DNA from: Apostichopus japonicus
Taxonomy: Eukaryota > Echinodermata > Holothuroidea > Aspidochirotida > Stichopodidae
NCBI RefSeq assembly: GCF_037975245.1
Contig: NC_092579.1
Coordinates: 31,947,666 to 32,011,665, forward strand
Length of the DNA: 64,000 nt
Direction of reading: 5' to 3'
In this document: in pieces, positions 33,999-47,900 of the stretch
How the letters are laid out: each line of letters begins with the position of its first letter
How positions within the stretch are numbered: the first letter of the stretch is position 1
Program-made: the position numbers and the translations under genes
The notes under the pieces: generated by a model
The model's database searches: none
What the model was told of the DNA's origin: nothing
Seen by the model: the letters and a program-made list of their open reading frames with translations, nothing else

Positions 33999-36966
33999 CA
34001 GAGACCGTATGAGATCGCGGCAAAAGCAAACTGCCCCCACCTGGTCTCGAGCCCGCGATCCAAAATACGTCACGCTCTCGAGGTACAGAGCAAGACAACG
34101 CGCCACGACAGCAGTTGATATAAATCTATGTTCGTTTCTAATACTTAAAGTTCCCAGAGACCGTATGAGATCGCGGCAAAAGCAAACTGCCCCCACCTGG
34201 TCTCGAGCCCGCGATCCAAAATACGTAACGCTCTCGAGGTACAGAGCAACCAACCGCGCCACGACAGCAGTTGATATAAATCTATGTTCGTTTCTAATAC
34301 TTAAAGTTCCCAGAGACCGTATAAGATCGAGGAAAAAGCAAACTGCCCCCACCTGGTCTCGAGCCCGCGATCCAAAATACGTCACGCTCTCGAGGTACAG
34401 AGCAACCAACCGCGCCACGACAGCAGTTGATATAAATCTATGTTCGTTTCTAATACTTAAAGTTCCCAGAGACCGTATGAGATCGCGGCAAAAGCAAACT
34501 GCCCCCACCTGGTCTCGAGCCCGCGATCCAAAATACGTCACGCTCTCGAGGTACAGAGCAACCAACCGCGCCACGACAGCAGTTGATATAAATCTATGTT
34601 CGTTTCTAATACTTAAAGTTCCCAGAGACCGTATAAGATCGCGGCAAAAGCAAACTGCCCCCACCTGGTCTCGAGCCCGCGATGCAAAATACGTCACGCT
34701 CTCGAGGTACAGAGCAACCAACCGCGCCACGACAGCAGTTGATATAAGTCTATGTTCGTTTCTAATACTTAAAGTTTCAGAGACCGTACCAGATCGCGGC
34801 AAAAGCAAACTGCCCCCACCTGGTCTCGAGCCCGCGATCCAAAATACGTCACGCTATCGAGGTACAGAGCAACCAACCGCGCCACGACAGCAGTTGATAT
34901 AAATCTATGTTCGTTTCTAATACTTAAAGTTTCAGAGACCGTACCAGATCGCGGCAAAAGCAAACTGCCCCCACCTGGTCTCGAGCCCGCGATCCAAAAT
35001 ACGTAACGCTCTCGAGGTACAGAGCAACCAACCGCGCCACGACAGCAGTTGATATAAATCTATGTTCGTTTCTAATACTTAAAGTTCCAGAGACCGTATA
35101 AGATCCCGGCAAAAGCAAACTGCCCCCACCTGGTCTCGAGCCCGCCATCCAAAATACGTCACGCTCTCGAGGTACAGAGCAACCAACCGTGCCACGACAG
35201 CAGTTGATATAAATCTATGTTCGTTTCTAATACTTAAAGTTCCAGAGACCGTATAAGATCCCGGCAAAAGCAAACTGCCCCCACCTGGTCTCGAGCCCGC
35301 CATCCAAAATACGTCACGCTCTCGAGGTACAGAGCAACCAACCGCGCCACGACAGCAGTTGATATAAATCTATGTTCGTTTCTAATACTTAAAGTTCCAG
35401 AGACCGTATAAGATCGCGGCAAAAGCAAACTGCCCCCACCTGGTCTCGAGCCCGCGATCCAAAATACGTCACGCTCTCGAGGTACAGAGCAACCAACCGC
35501 GCCACGACAGCAGTTGATATAAATCTATGTTCGTTTCTAATACTTAAAGTTCCAGAGACCGTATAAGATCGCGGCAAAAGCAAACTGCCCCCACCTGGTC
35601 TCGAGCCCGCGATCCAAAATACGTCACGCTCTCGAGGTACAGAGCAAACAACCGCGCCACGACAGCAGTTGATATAAATCTATGTTCGTTTCTAATACTT
35701 AAAGTTCTCAGAGACCGTATAAGATCGCGGCAAAAGCAAACTGCCCCCACCTGGTCTCGAGCCCGCGATCCAAAATACGTCACGCTCTCGAGGTACAGAG
35801 CAAACAACCGCGCCACGACAGCAGTTGATATAAATCTATGTTCGTTTCTAATACTTAAAGTTCCCAGAGACCGTATGAGATCGCGGCAAAAGCAAACTGC
35901 CCCCACCTGGTCTCGAGCCCGCGATCCAAAATACGTCACGCTCTCGAGGTACAGAGCAAGACAACGCGCCACGACAGCAGTTGATATAAATCTATGTTCG
36001 TTTCTAATACTTAAAGTTCCCAGAGACCGTATGAGATCGCGGCAAAAGCAAACTGCCCCCACCTGGTCTCGAGCCCGCGATCCAAAATACGTAACGCTCT
36101 CGAGGTACAGAGCAACCAACCGCGCCACGACAGCAGTTGATATAAATCTATGTTCGTTTCTAATACTTAAAGTTCCCAGAGACCGTATAAGATCGAGGAA
36201 AAAGCAAACTGCCCCCACCTGGTCTCGAGCCCGCGATCCAAAATACGTCACGCTCTCGAGGTACAGAGCAACCAACCGCGCCACGACAGCAGTTGATATA
36301 AATCTATGTTCGTTTCTAATACTTAAAGTTCCCAGAGACCGTATGAGATCGCGGCAAAAGCAAACTGCCCCCACCTGGTCTCGAGCCCGCGATCCAAAAT
36401 ACGTCACGCTCTCGAGGTACAGAGCAACCAACCGCGCCACGACAGCAGTTGATATAAATCTATGTTCGTTTCTAATACTTAAAGTTCCCAGAGACCGTAT
36501 AAGATCGCGGCAAAAGCAAACTGCCCCCACCTGGTCTCGAGCCCGCGATCCAAAATACGTCACGCTCTCGAGGTACAGAGCAACCAACCGCGCCACGACA
36601 GCAGTTGATATAAGTCTATGTTCGTTTCTAATACTTAAAGTTTCAGAGACCGTACCAGATCGCGGCAAAAGCAAACTGCCCCCACCTGGTCTCGAGCCCG
36701 CGATCCAAAATACGTCACGCTATCGAGGTACAGAGCAACCAACCGCGCCACGACAGCAGTTGATATAAATCTATGTTCGTTTCTAATACTTAAAGTTTCA
36801 GAGACCGTACCAGATCGCGGCAAAAGCAAACTGCCCCCACCTGGTCTCGAGCCCGCGATCCAAAATACGTAACGCTCTCGAGGTACAGAGCAACCAACCG
36901 CGCCACGACAGCAGTTGATATAAATCTATGTTCGTTTCTAATACTTAAAGTTCCAGAGACCGTATA
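33999..36966 (-). repeat. Seven-monomer block duplicated at offset 1866 bp
   Basis: 33999-35100 recurs at 35865-36966. Shared rare variants include CAAGACAACG (34091 and 35957), GGAAAAAGC and ATAAGTCTATG (near 34745 and 36611). A few differences, such as GCGATGC versus GCGATCC, show some divergence since duplication. Confidence 0.8.
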
Positions 36967-39900
36967 AGATCCCGGCAAAAGCAAGCTGCCCCCACCTGGT
37001 CTCGAGCCCGCGATCCAAAATACGTCACGCTCTCGAGGTACAGAGCAACCAACCGCGCCACGACAGCAGTTGATATAAATCTATGTTCGTTTCTAATACT
37101 TAAAGTTCTTAGAGACCGTATAAGATCGCGGCAAAAGCAAATTGCCCCCACCTGGTCTCGAGCCCGCGATCCAATATACGTCACGCTCTCGAGGTACAGA
37201 GCAACCAACCGCGCCACGACAGCAGTTGATATAAATCTATGTTCGTTTCTAATACTTAAAGTTCCAGAGACCGTATAAGATCCCGGCAAAAGCAAACTGC
37301 CCCCACCTGGTCTCGAGCCCGCGATCCAAAATACGTCACGCTCTCGAGGTACAGAGTAAGCAAACGCGCCACGACAGCAGTTGATATAAATCTATGTTCG
37401 TTTCTAATACTTAAAGTTCCCAGAGACCGTACCAGATCGCGGCAAAAGCAAACTGTCCCCACCTGGTCTCTAGCCCGCGATCCAAAATACGTAACGCTCT
37501 CGAGGTACAGAGCAACCAACCGCGCCACGACAGCAGTTGATATAAATCTATGTTCGTTTCTAATACTTAAAGTTCCCAGAGACCGTACCAGATCGCGGCA
37601 AAAGCAAACTGCCCCCACCTGGTCTCGAGCCCGCGATCCAAAATACGTCACGCTCTCGAGGTACAGAGCAACCAACCGCGCCACGACAGCAGTTGATATA
37701 AATCTATGTTCGTTTCTAATACTTAAAGTTCCCAGAGACCGTATAAGATCGCGGCAAAAGCAAACTGCCCCCACCTGGTCTCGAGCCCGCGATCCAAAAA
37801 TCGTCACGCTCTCGAGGTACAGAGCAACCAGCCGCGCCACGACAGCAGTTGATATAAATCTATGTTCGTTTCTAATACTTAAAGTTCCCAGAGACCGTAT
37901 GAGATCGCGGCAAAAGCAAACTGCCCCCACCTGGTCTCGAGCCCGCGATCCAAAATACGTCACGCTCTCGAGGTACAGAGCAAGCAACCGCGCCACGACA
38001 GCAGTTGATAAAAATCTATGTTCGTTTCTAATACTTAAAGTTCTTAGAGACCGTATAAGATCGCGGCAAAAGCAAATTGCTCCCACCTGGTCTCGAGCCC
38101 GCGATCCAAAATACGTCACGCTCTCGAGGTACAGAGCAACCAACCGCGCCACGACAGCAGTTGATATAAATCTATGTTCGTTTCTAATACTTAAAGTTCC
38201 CAGAGACCGTATGAGATCGCGGCAAAAGCAAACTGCCCCCACCTGGTCTCGAGCCCGCGATCCAAAATACGTCACGCTCTCGAGGTACAGAGCAACCAAC
38301 CGCGCCACGACAGCAGTTGATATAAATCTATGTTCGTTTCTAATACTTAAAGTTCTTAGAGACCGTATAAGATCGCGGCAAAAGCAAACTGCCCCCACCT
38401 GGTCTCGAGCCCGCGATCCAATATACGTCACGCTCTCGAGGTACAGAGCAACCAACCGCGCCACGACAGCAGTTGATATAAATCTATGTTCGTTTCTAAT
38501 ACTTAAAGTTCCCAGAGACCGTATGAGATCGCGGCAAAAGCAAACTGCCCCCACCTGGTCTCGAGCCCGCGATCCAAAATACGTCACGCTTTCGAGGTAC
38601 AGAGCAACCAACCGCGCCACGACAGCAGTTGATATAAATCTATGTTCGTTTCTAATACTTAAAGTTCCCAGAGACCGTATGAGATCGCGGCAAAAGCAAA
38701 CTGCCCCCACCTGGTCTCGAGCCCGCGATCCAAAATACGTCACGCTCTCGAGGTACAGAGCAAGCAACCGCGCCACGACAGCAGTTGATATAAATCTATG
38801 TTCGTTTCTAATACTTAAAGTTCCCAGAGACCGTATCAGATCGCGGCAAAAGCAAACTGCCCCCACCTGGTCTCGAGCCCGCGATCCAAAATACGTCACG
38901 CTCTCGAGGTACAGAGCAACCAACCGCGCCACGACAGCAGTTGATATAAATCTATGTTCGTTTCTAATACTTAAAGTTCTTAGAGACCGTATAAGATCGC
39001 GGCAAAAGCAAATTGCCCCCACCTGGTCTCGAGCCCGCGATCCAATATACGTCACGCTCTCGAGGTACAGAGCAACCAACCGCGCCACGACAGCAGTTGA
39101 TATAAATCTATGTTCGTTTCTAATACTTAAAGTTCCAGAGACCGTATAAGATCCCGGCAAAAGCAAACTGCCCCCACCTGGTCTCGAGCCCGCGATCCAA
39201 AATACGTCACGCTCTCGAGGTACAGAGCAAGCAACCGCGCCACGACAGCAGTTGATATAAATCTATGTTCGTTTCTAATACTTAAAGTTCCCAGAGACCG
39301 TATAAGATCGCGGCAAAAGCAAACTGTCCCCATCTGGTCTATAGCCCGCGATCCAAAATACGTAACGCTCTCGAGGTACAGAGCAACCAACCGCGCCACG
39401 ACAGCAGTTGATATAAATCTATGTTCGTTTCTAATACTTAAAGTTCCCAGAGACCGTATAAGATCGAGGCAAAAGCAAACTGCCCCCACCTGGTCTCGAG
39501 CCCGCGATCCAAAATACGTCACGCTCTCGAGGTACAGAGCAACCAACCGCGCCACGACAGCAGTTGATATAAATCTATGTTCGTTTCTAATACTTAAAGT
39601 TCCCAGAGACCGTATGAGATCGCGGCAAAAGCAAACTGCCCCCACCTGGTCTCGAGCCCGCGATCCAAAATACGTCACGCTTTCGAGGTACAGAGCAACC
39701 ACCCGCGCCACGACAGCAGTTGATATAAATCTATGTTCGTTTCTAATACTTAAAGTTCCCAGAGACCGTATAAGATCGCGGCAAAAGCAAACTGCCCCCA
39801 CCTGGTCTCGAGCCCGCGATCCAAAATACGTCACGCTCTCGAGGTACAGAGCAACCAACCGCGCCACGACAGCAGTTGATATAAATCTATGTTCGTTTCT

Positions 39901-41939
39901 AATACTTAAAGTTCCCAGAGACCGTATGAGATCGCGGCAAAAGCAAACTGCCCCCACCTGGTCTCGAGCCCGCAATCCAAAATACGTCACGCTCTCGAGG
40001 TACAGAGCAAGCAACCGCGCCACTACAGCAGTTGATAAAAATCTATGTTCGTTTCTAATACTTAAAGTTCTTAGAGACCGTATGAGATCGCGGCAAAAGC
40101 AAATTGCCCCCACCTGGTCTCGAGCCCGCGATCCAAAATACGTCACGCTCTCGAGGTACAGAGCAACCAACCGCGCCACGACAGCAGTTGATATAAATCT
40201 ATGTTCGTTTCTAATACTTAAAGTTCCCAGAGACCGTATGAGATCGCGGCAAAAGCAAACTGCCCCCACCTGGTCTCGAGCCCGCGATCCAAAATACGTC
40301 ACGCTCTCGAGGTACAGAGCAAGCAACCGCGCCACGACAGCAGTTGATAAAAATCTATGTTCGTTTCTAATACTTAAAGTTCTTAGAGACCGTATAAGAT
40401 CGCGGCAAAAGCAAATTGCCCCCACTTGGTCTCGAGCCCGCGATCCAAAATACGTAACGCTCTCGAGGTACAGAGCAACCAACCGCGCCACGACAGCAGT
40501 TGATATAAATCTATGTTCGTTTCTAATACTTAAAGTTCCAGAGACCGTATAAGATCCCGGCAAAAGCAAACTGCCCCCACCTGGTCTCGAGCCCGCGATC
40601 CAAAATACGTCACGCTCTCGAGGTACAGAGCAACCAACCGCGCCACGACAGCAGTTGATATAAATCTATGTTCGTTTCTAATACTTAAAGTTCCAGAGAC
40701 CGTATAAGATCCCGGCAAAAGCAAACTGCCCCCACCTGGTCTCGAGCCCGCGATCCAAAATACGTCACGCTCTCGAGGTACAGAGCAAGCAACCGCGCCA
40801 CGACAGCAGTTGATATAAATCTATGTTCGTTTCTAATACTTAAAGTTCCAGAGACCGTACCAGATCCCGGCAAAAGCAAACTGCCCCCACCTGGTCTCGA
40901 GCCCGCGATCCAAAATACGTCACGCTCTCGAGGTACAGAGCAAGCAACCGCGCCACGACAGCAGTTGATATAAATCTATGTTCGTTTCTAATACTTAAAG
41001 TTCCCAGAGACCGTATAAGATCGCGGCAAAAGCAAACTGCCCCCAACTGGTCTTGAGCCCGCGATCCAAAATACGTCACGCTCTCGAGGTACAGAGCAAC
41101 CAACCGCGCCACGACAGCAGTTGATATAAATCTATGTTCGTTTCTAATACTTAAAGTTCCCAGAGACCGTATGAGATCGCGGCAAAAGCAAACTGCCCCC
41201 ACCTGGTCTCGAGCCCGCGATCCAAAATACGTCACGCTCTCGAGGTACAGAGCAACCAACCGCGCCACGACAGCAGTTGATATAAATCTATGTTCGTTTC
41301 TAATACTTAAAGTTCCCAGAGACCGTATCAGATCGCGGCAAAAGCAAACTGCCCCCACCTGGTCTCGAGCCCGCGATCCAAAATACGTCACGCTCTCGAG
41401 GTACAGAGCAACCAACCGCGCCACGACAGCAGTTGATATAAATCTATGTTCGTTTCTAATACTTAAAGTTCCCAGAGACCGTATAAGATCCCGGCAAAAG
41501 CAAACTGCCCCCACCTGGTCTCGAGCCCGCGATCCAAAATACGTCACGCTCTCGAGGTACAGAGCAACCAACCGCGCCACGACAGCAGTTGATATAAATC
41601 TATGTTCGTTTCTAATACTTAAAGTTCCCAGAGACCGTATGAGATCGCGACAAAAGCAAACTGCCCCCACCTGGTCTCGAGCCCGCGATCCAAAATACGT
41701 CACGCTCTCGAGGTACAGAGCAACCAACCGCGCCACGACAGCAGTTGATATAAATCTATGTTCGTTTCTAATACTTAAAGTTCCCAGAGACCGTATGAGA
41801 TCGCGGCAAAAGCAAACTGCCCCCACCTGGTCTCGAGCCCGCGATCCAAAATACGTCACGCTCTCGAGGTACAGAGCAACCAACCGCGCCACGACAGCAG
41901 TTGATATAAATCTATGTTCGTTTCTAATACTTAAAGTTT

Positions 41940-44900
41940 CAGAGACCGTACCAGATCGCGGCAAAAGCAAACTGCCCCCACCTGGTCTCGAGCCCGCGAT
42001 CCAAAATACGTCACGCTCTCGAGGTACAGAGCAACCAACCGCGCCACGACAGCAGTTGATATAAATCTATGTTCTATTCTAATACTTAAAGTTTCAGAGA
42101 CCGTAAAAGATCGCGGCAAAAGCAAACTGCCCCCACCTGGTCTCGAGCCCGCGATCCAAAATACGTAACGCTCTCGAGGTACAGAGCAACCAACCGCGCC
42201 ACGACAGCAGTTGATATAAATCTATGTTCGTTTCTAATACTTAAAGTTCCAGAGACCGTATAAGATCGCGGCAAAAGCAAACTGCCCCCACCTGGTCTCG
42301 AGCCCGCGATCCAAAATACGTCACGCTCTCGAGGTACAGAGCAAACAACCGCGCCACGACAGCAGTTGATATAAATTTATGTTCGTTTCTAATACTTAAA
42401 GTTCCAGAGACCGTATAAGATCCCGGCAAAAGCAAACTGCCCCCACCTGGTCTCGAGCCCGCGATCAAAAATACGTCTCGCTCTCGAGGTACAGAGCAAC
42501 CAACCGCGCCACGACAGCAGTTGATAAAAATATATGTTCGTTTCTAATACTTAAAGTTCCCAGAGACCGTATGAGATCGCGGCAAAAGCAAACTGCCCCC
42601 ACCTGGTCTCGAGCCCGCGATCAAAAAATCGTCACGCTCTCGAGGTACAGAGCAACCAACCGCGCCACGACAGCAGTTGATATAAATCTATGTTCGTTTC
42701 TAATACTTAAAGTTCCCAGAGACCGTATGAGATCGCGGCAAAAGCAAACTGCCCCCACCTTGTCTCGAGCCCGCGATCCAAAATACGTCACGCTCTCGAG
42801 GTACAGAGCAACCAACCGCGCCACGACAGCAGTTGATATAAATCTATGTTCGTTTCTAATACTTAAAGTTCCAGAGACCGTATAAGAACCCGGCAAAAGC
42901 AAACTGCCCCCACCTGGTCTCGAGCCCGCGATCCAAAATACGTCACGCTCTCGAGGTACAGAGCAACCAACCGCGCCACGACAGCAGTTGATATAAATCT
43001 ATGTTCGTTTCTAATACTTAAAGTTCCCAGAGACCGTATGAGATCGCGGCAAAAGCAAACTGCCCCCACCTGGTCTCGAGCCCGCGATCCAAAATACGTC
43101 ACGCTCTCGAGGTACAGAGCAAACAACCGCGCCACGACAGCAGTTGATATAAATCTATGTTCGTTTCTAATACTTAAAGTTCCCAGAGACCGTATAAGAT
43201 CGCGGCAAAAGCAAACTGCCCCCACCTGGTCTCGAGCCCGCGATCCAAAATACGTCACGCTCTCGAGGTACAGAGCAACCAACCGCGCCACGACAGCAGT
43301 TGATATAAATCTATGTTGGTTTCTAATACTTAAAGTTCCCAGAGACCGTATAAGATCGCGGCAAAAGCAAACTGCCCCCACCTGGTCTCGAGCCCGCGAT
43401 CAAAAAATCGTCACGCTCTCGAGGTACAGAGCAACCAACCGCGCCACGACAGCAGTTGATATAAATCTATGTTCGTTTCTAATACTTAAAGTTCACAGAG
43501 ACCGTATGAGATCGCGGCAAGAGCAAACTGCCCCCACCTTGTCTCGAGCCCGCGATCCAAAATACGTCACGCTCTCGAGGTACAGAGCAACCAACCGCGC
43601 CACGACAGCAGTTGATATAAATCTATGTTCGTTTCTAATACTTAAAGTTCCAGAGACCGTATAAGAACCCGGCAAAAGCAAACTGCCCCCACCTGGTCTC
43701 GAGCCCGCGATCCAAAATACGTCACGCTCTCGAGGTACAGAGCAACCAACCGCGCCACGACAGCCGTTGATATAAATCTATGTTCGTTTCTAATACTTAA
43801 AGTTCCCAGAGACCGTATGAGATCGCGCAAAAGCAAACTGCCCCCACCTGGTCTCGAGCCCGCGATCCAAAATACGTCACGCTCTCGAGGTACAAAGCAA
43901 CCAACCGCGCCACGACAGCAGTTGATATAAATCTATGTTCGTTTCTGATACTTAAAGTTCCAGAGACCGTATTAGATCGAGGCAAAAGCAAACTGCGCTG
44001 GCCTGGTCTCGAGCCCGCGATCCAAAATACGTCTCGCTCTCGAGGTACAGAGCACAACCAACCGCGCCACGACAGCAGTTGATATAAATCTATGTTCGTT
44101 TCTAATACTTAAAGTTCCAGAGACCGTATAAGATCGCGGCAAAAGCAAACTGCCCCCACCTGGTCTCGAGCCCGCGATCCAAAATACGTCACGCTCTCGA
44201 GGTACAGAGCACAACCAACCGCGCCACGACAGCAGTTGATATAAATCTATGTTCGTTTCTAATACTTAAAGTTCCCAGAGACCGTATTAGATCGAGGCAA
44301 AAGCAAACTGCGCTTGCCTGGTCTCGAGCCCGCGATCCAAAATACGTCTCGCTCTCGAGGTACAGAGCAACCAACCGCGCCACGACAGCAGTTGATATAA
44401 ATCTATGTTCGTTTCTAATACTTAAAGTTCCAGAGACCGTATTAGTCCGAGGCAAAAGCAAACTGCGCTGGCCTGGTCTCGAGCCCGCGATCCAAAACAC
44501 GTCACGCTCTCGAGGTACAAAGCAACCAACCGCGCCACGACAGCAGTTGATATGAATCTATGTTCGTTTCTAATACTTAAAGTTCCAGAGACCGTATTAG
44601 ATCGAGGCAAAAGCAAACTGCGCTGGCCTGGTCTCGAGCCCGCGATCCAAAATACGTCTCGCTCTCGAGGTACAGAGCACAACCAACCGCGCCACGACAG
44701 CAGTTGATATAAATCTATGTTCGTTTCTAATACTTAAAGTTCCCAGAGACCGTATAAGATCGCGGCAAAAGCAAACTGCCCCCACCTGGTCTCGAGCCCG
44801 CGATCCAAAATACGTCACGCTCTCGAGGTACAGAGCAACCAACCGCGCCACGACAGCAGTTGATATAAGTCTATGTTCGTTTCTAATACTTAAAGTTCCC

Positions 44901-47900
44901 AGAGACCGTATAAGATCGCGGCAAAAGCAAACTGCCCCCACCTGGTCTCGAGCCCGCGATCCAAAATACGTCACGCTCTCGAGGTACAGAGCAACCAACC
45001 GCGCCACGACAGCAGTTGATATAAATCTATGTTCGTTTCTAATACTTAAAGTTCCAGAGACCGTATAAGATCGCGGCAAAAGCAAACTGCCCCCACCTGG
45101 TCTCGAGCCCGCGATCCAAAATACGTAACGCTCTCGAGGTACAGAGCAACCAACCGCGCCACGACAGCAGTTGATATAAATCTATGTTCGTTTCTAATAC
45201 TTAAAGTTCACAGAGACCGTATGAGATCGCGGCAAAAGCAAACTGCCCCCACCTTGTCTCGAGCCCGCGATCCAAAATACGTCACGCTCTCGAGGTACAG
45301 AGCAACCAACCGCGCCACGACAGCAGTTGATATAAATCTATGTTCGTTTCTAATACTTAAAGTTCCCAGAGAACGTATGAGATCGCGGCAAAAGCAAACT
45401 GCCCCCACCTGGTCTCGAGCCCGCGATCCAAAATACGTCACGCTCTCGAGGTACAGAGCAACCAACCGCGCCACGACAGCAGTTGATATAAATCAATGTT
45501 CGTTTCTAATACTTAAAGTTTCAGAGACCGTACCAGATCGCGGCAAAAGCAAACTGCCCCCACCTGGTCTCGAGCCCGCGATCCAAAATACGTCACGCTC
45601 TCGAGGTACAGAGCAACCAACCGCGCCACGACAGCAGTTGATATAAATCTATGTTCTATTCTAATACTTAAAGTTTCAGAGACCGTAAAAGATCGCGGCA
45701 AAAGCAAACTGCCCCCACCTGGTCTCGAGCCCGCGATCCAAAATACGTAACGCTCTCGAGGTACAGAGCAACCAACCGCGCCACGACAGCAGTTGATATA
45801 AATCTATGTTCGTTTCTAATACTTAAAGTTCCAGAGACCGTATAAGATCGCGGCAAAAGCAAACTGCCCCCACCTGGTCTCGAGCCCGCGATCCAAAATA
45901 CGTCACGCTCTCGAGGTACAGAGCAAACAACCGCGCCACGACAGCAGTTGATATAAATTTATGTTCGTTTCTAATACTTAAAGTTCCAGAGACCGTATAA
46001 GATCCCGGCAAAAGCAAACTGCCCCCACCTGGTCTCGAGCCCGCGATCCAAAATACGTCTCGCTCTCGAGGTACAGAGCAACCAACCGCGCCACGACAGC
46101 AGTTGATAAAAATCTATGTTCGTTTCTAATACTTAAAGTTCCCAGAGACCGTATGAGATCGCGGCAAAAGCAAACTGCCCCCACCTGGTCTCGAGCCCGC
46201 GATCAAAAAATCGTCACGCTCTCGAGGTACAGAGCAACCAACCGCGCCACGACAGCAGTTGATATAAATCTATGTTCGTTTCTAATACTTAAAGTTCCCA
46301 GAGACCGTATGAGATCGCGGCAAAAGCAAACTGCCCCCACCTTGTCTCGAGCCCGCGATCCAAAATACGTCACGCTCTCGAGGTACAGAGCAACCAACCG
46401 CGCCACGACAGCAGTTGATATAAATCTATGTTCGTTTCTAATACTTAAAGTTCCAGAGACCGTATAAGAACCCGGCAAAAGCAAACTGCCCCCACCTGGT
46501 CTCGAGCCCGCGATCCAAAATACGTCACGCTCTCGAGGTACAGAGCAACCAACCGCGCCACGACAGCAGTTGATATAAATCTATGTTCGTTTCTAATACT
46601 TAAAGTTCCCAGAGACCGTATGAGATCGCGGCAAAAGCAAACTGCCCCCACCTGGTCTCGAGCCCGCGATCCAAAATACGTCACGCTCTCGAGGTACAGA
46701 GCAAACAACCGCGCCACGACAGCAGTTGATATAAATCTATGTTCGTTTCTAATACTTAAAGTTCCCAGAGACCGTATAAGATCGCGGCAAAAGCAAACTG
46801 CCCCCACCTGGTCTCGAGCCCGCGATCCAAAATACGTCACGCTCTCGAGGTACAGAGCAACCAACCGCGCCACGACAGCAGTTGATATAAATCTATGTTG
46901 GTTTCTAATACTTAAAGTTCCCAGAGACCGTATAAGATCGCGGCAAAAGCAAACTGCCCCCACCTGGTCTCGAGCCCGCGATCAAAAAATCGTCACGCTC
47001 TCGAGGTACAGAGCAACCAACCGCGCCACGACAGCAGTTGATATAAATCTATGTTCGTTTCTAATACTTAAAGTTCACAGAGACCGTATGAGATCGCGGC
47101 AAGAGCAAACTGCCCCCACCTTGTCTCGAGCCCGCGATCCAAAATACGTCACGCTCTCGAGGTACAGAGCAACCAACCGCGCCACGACAGCAGTTGATAT
47201 AAATCTATGTTCGTTTCTAATACTTAAAGTTCCAGAGACCGTATAAGAACCCGGCAAAAGCAAACTGCCCCCACCTGGTCTCGAGCCCGCGATCCAAAAT
47301 ACGTCACGCTCTCGAGGTACAGAGCAACCAACCGCGCCACGACAGCAGTTGATATAAATCTATGTTCGTTTCTAATACTTAAAGTTCCCAGAGACCGTAT
47401 GAGATCGCGCAAAAGCAAACTGCCCCCACCTGGTCTCGAGCCCGCGATCCAAAATACGTCACGCTCTCGAGGTACAAAGCAACCAACCGCGCCACGACAG
47501 CAGTTGATATAAATCTATGTTCGTTTCTGATACTTAAAGTTCCAGAGACCGTATTAGATCGAGGCAAAAGCAAACTGCGCTGGCCTGGTCTCGAGCCCGC
47601 GATCCAAAATACGTCTCGCTCTCGAGGTACAGAGCACAACCAACCGCGCCACGACAGCAGTTGATATAAATCTATGTTCGTTTCTAATACTTAAAGTTCC
47701 AGAGACCGTATAAGATCGCGGCAAAAGCAAACTGCCCCCACCTGGTCTCGAGCCCGCGATCCAAAATACGTCACGCTCTCGAGGTACAGAGCACAACCAA
47801 CCGCGCCACGACAGCAGTTGATATAAATCTATGTTCGTTTCTAATACTTAAAGTTCCCAGAGACCGTATTAGATCGAGGCAAAAGCAAACTGCGCTTGCC

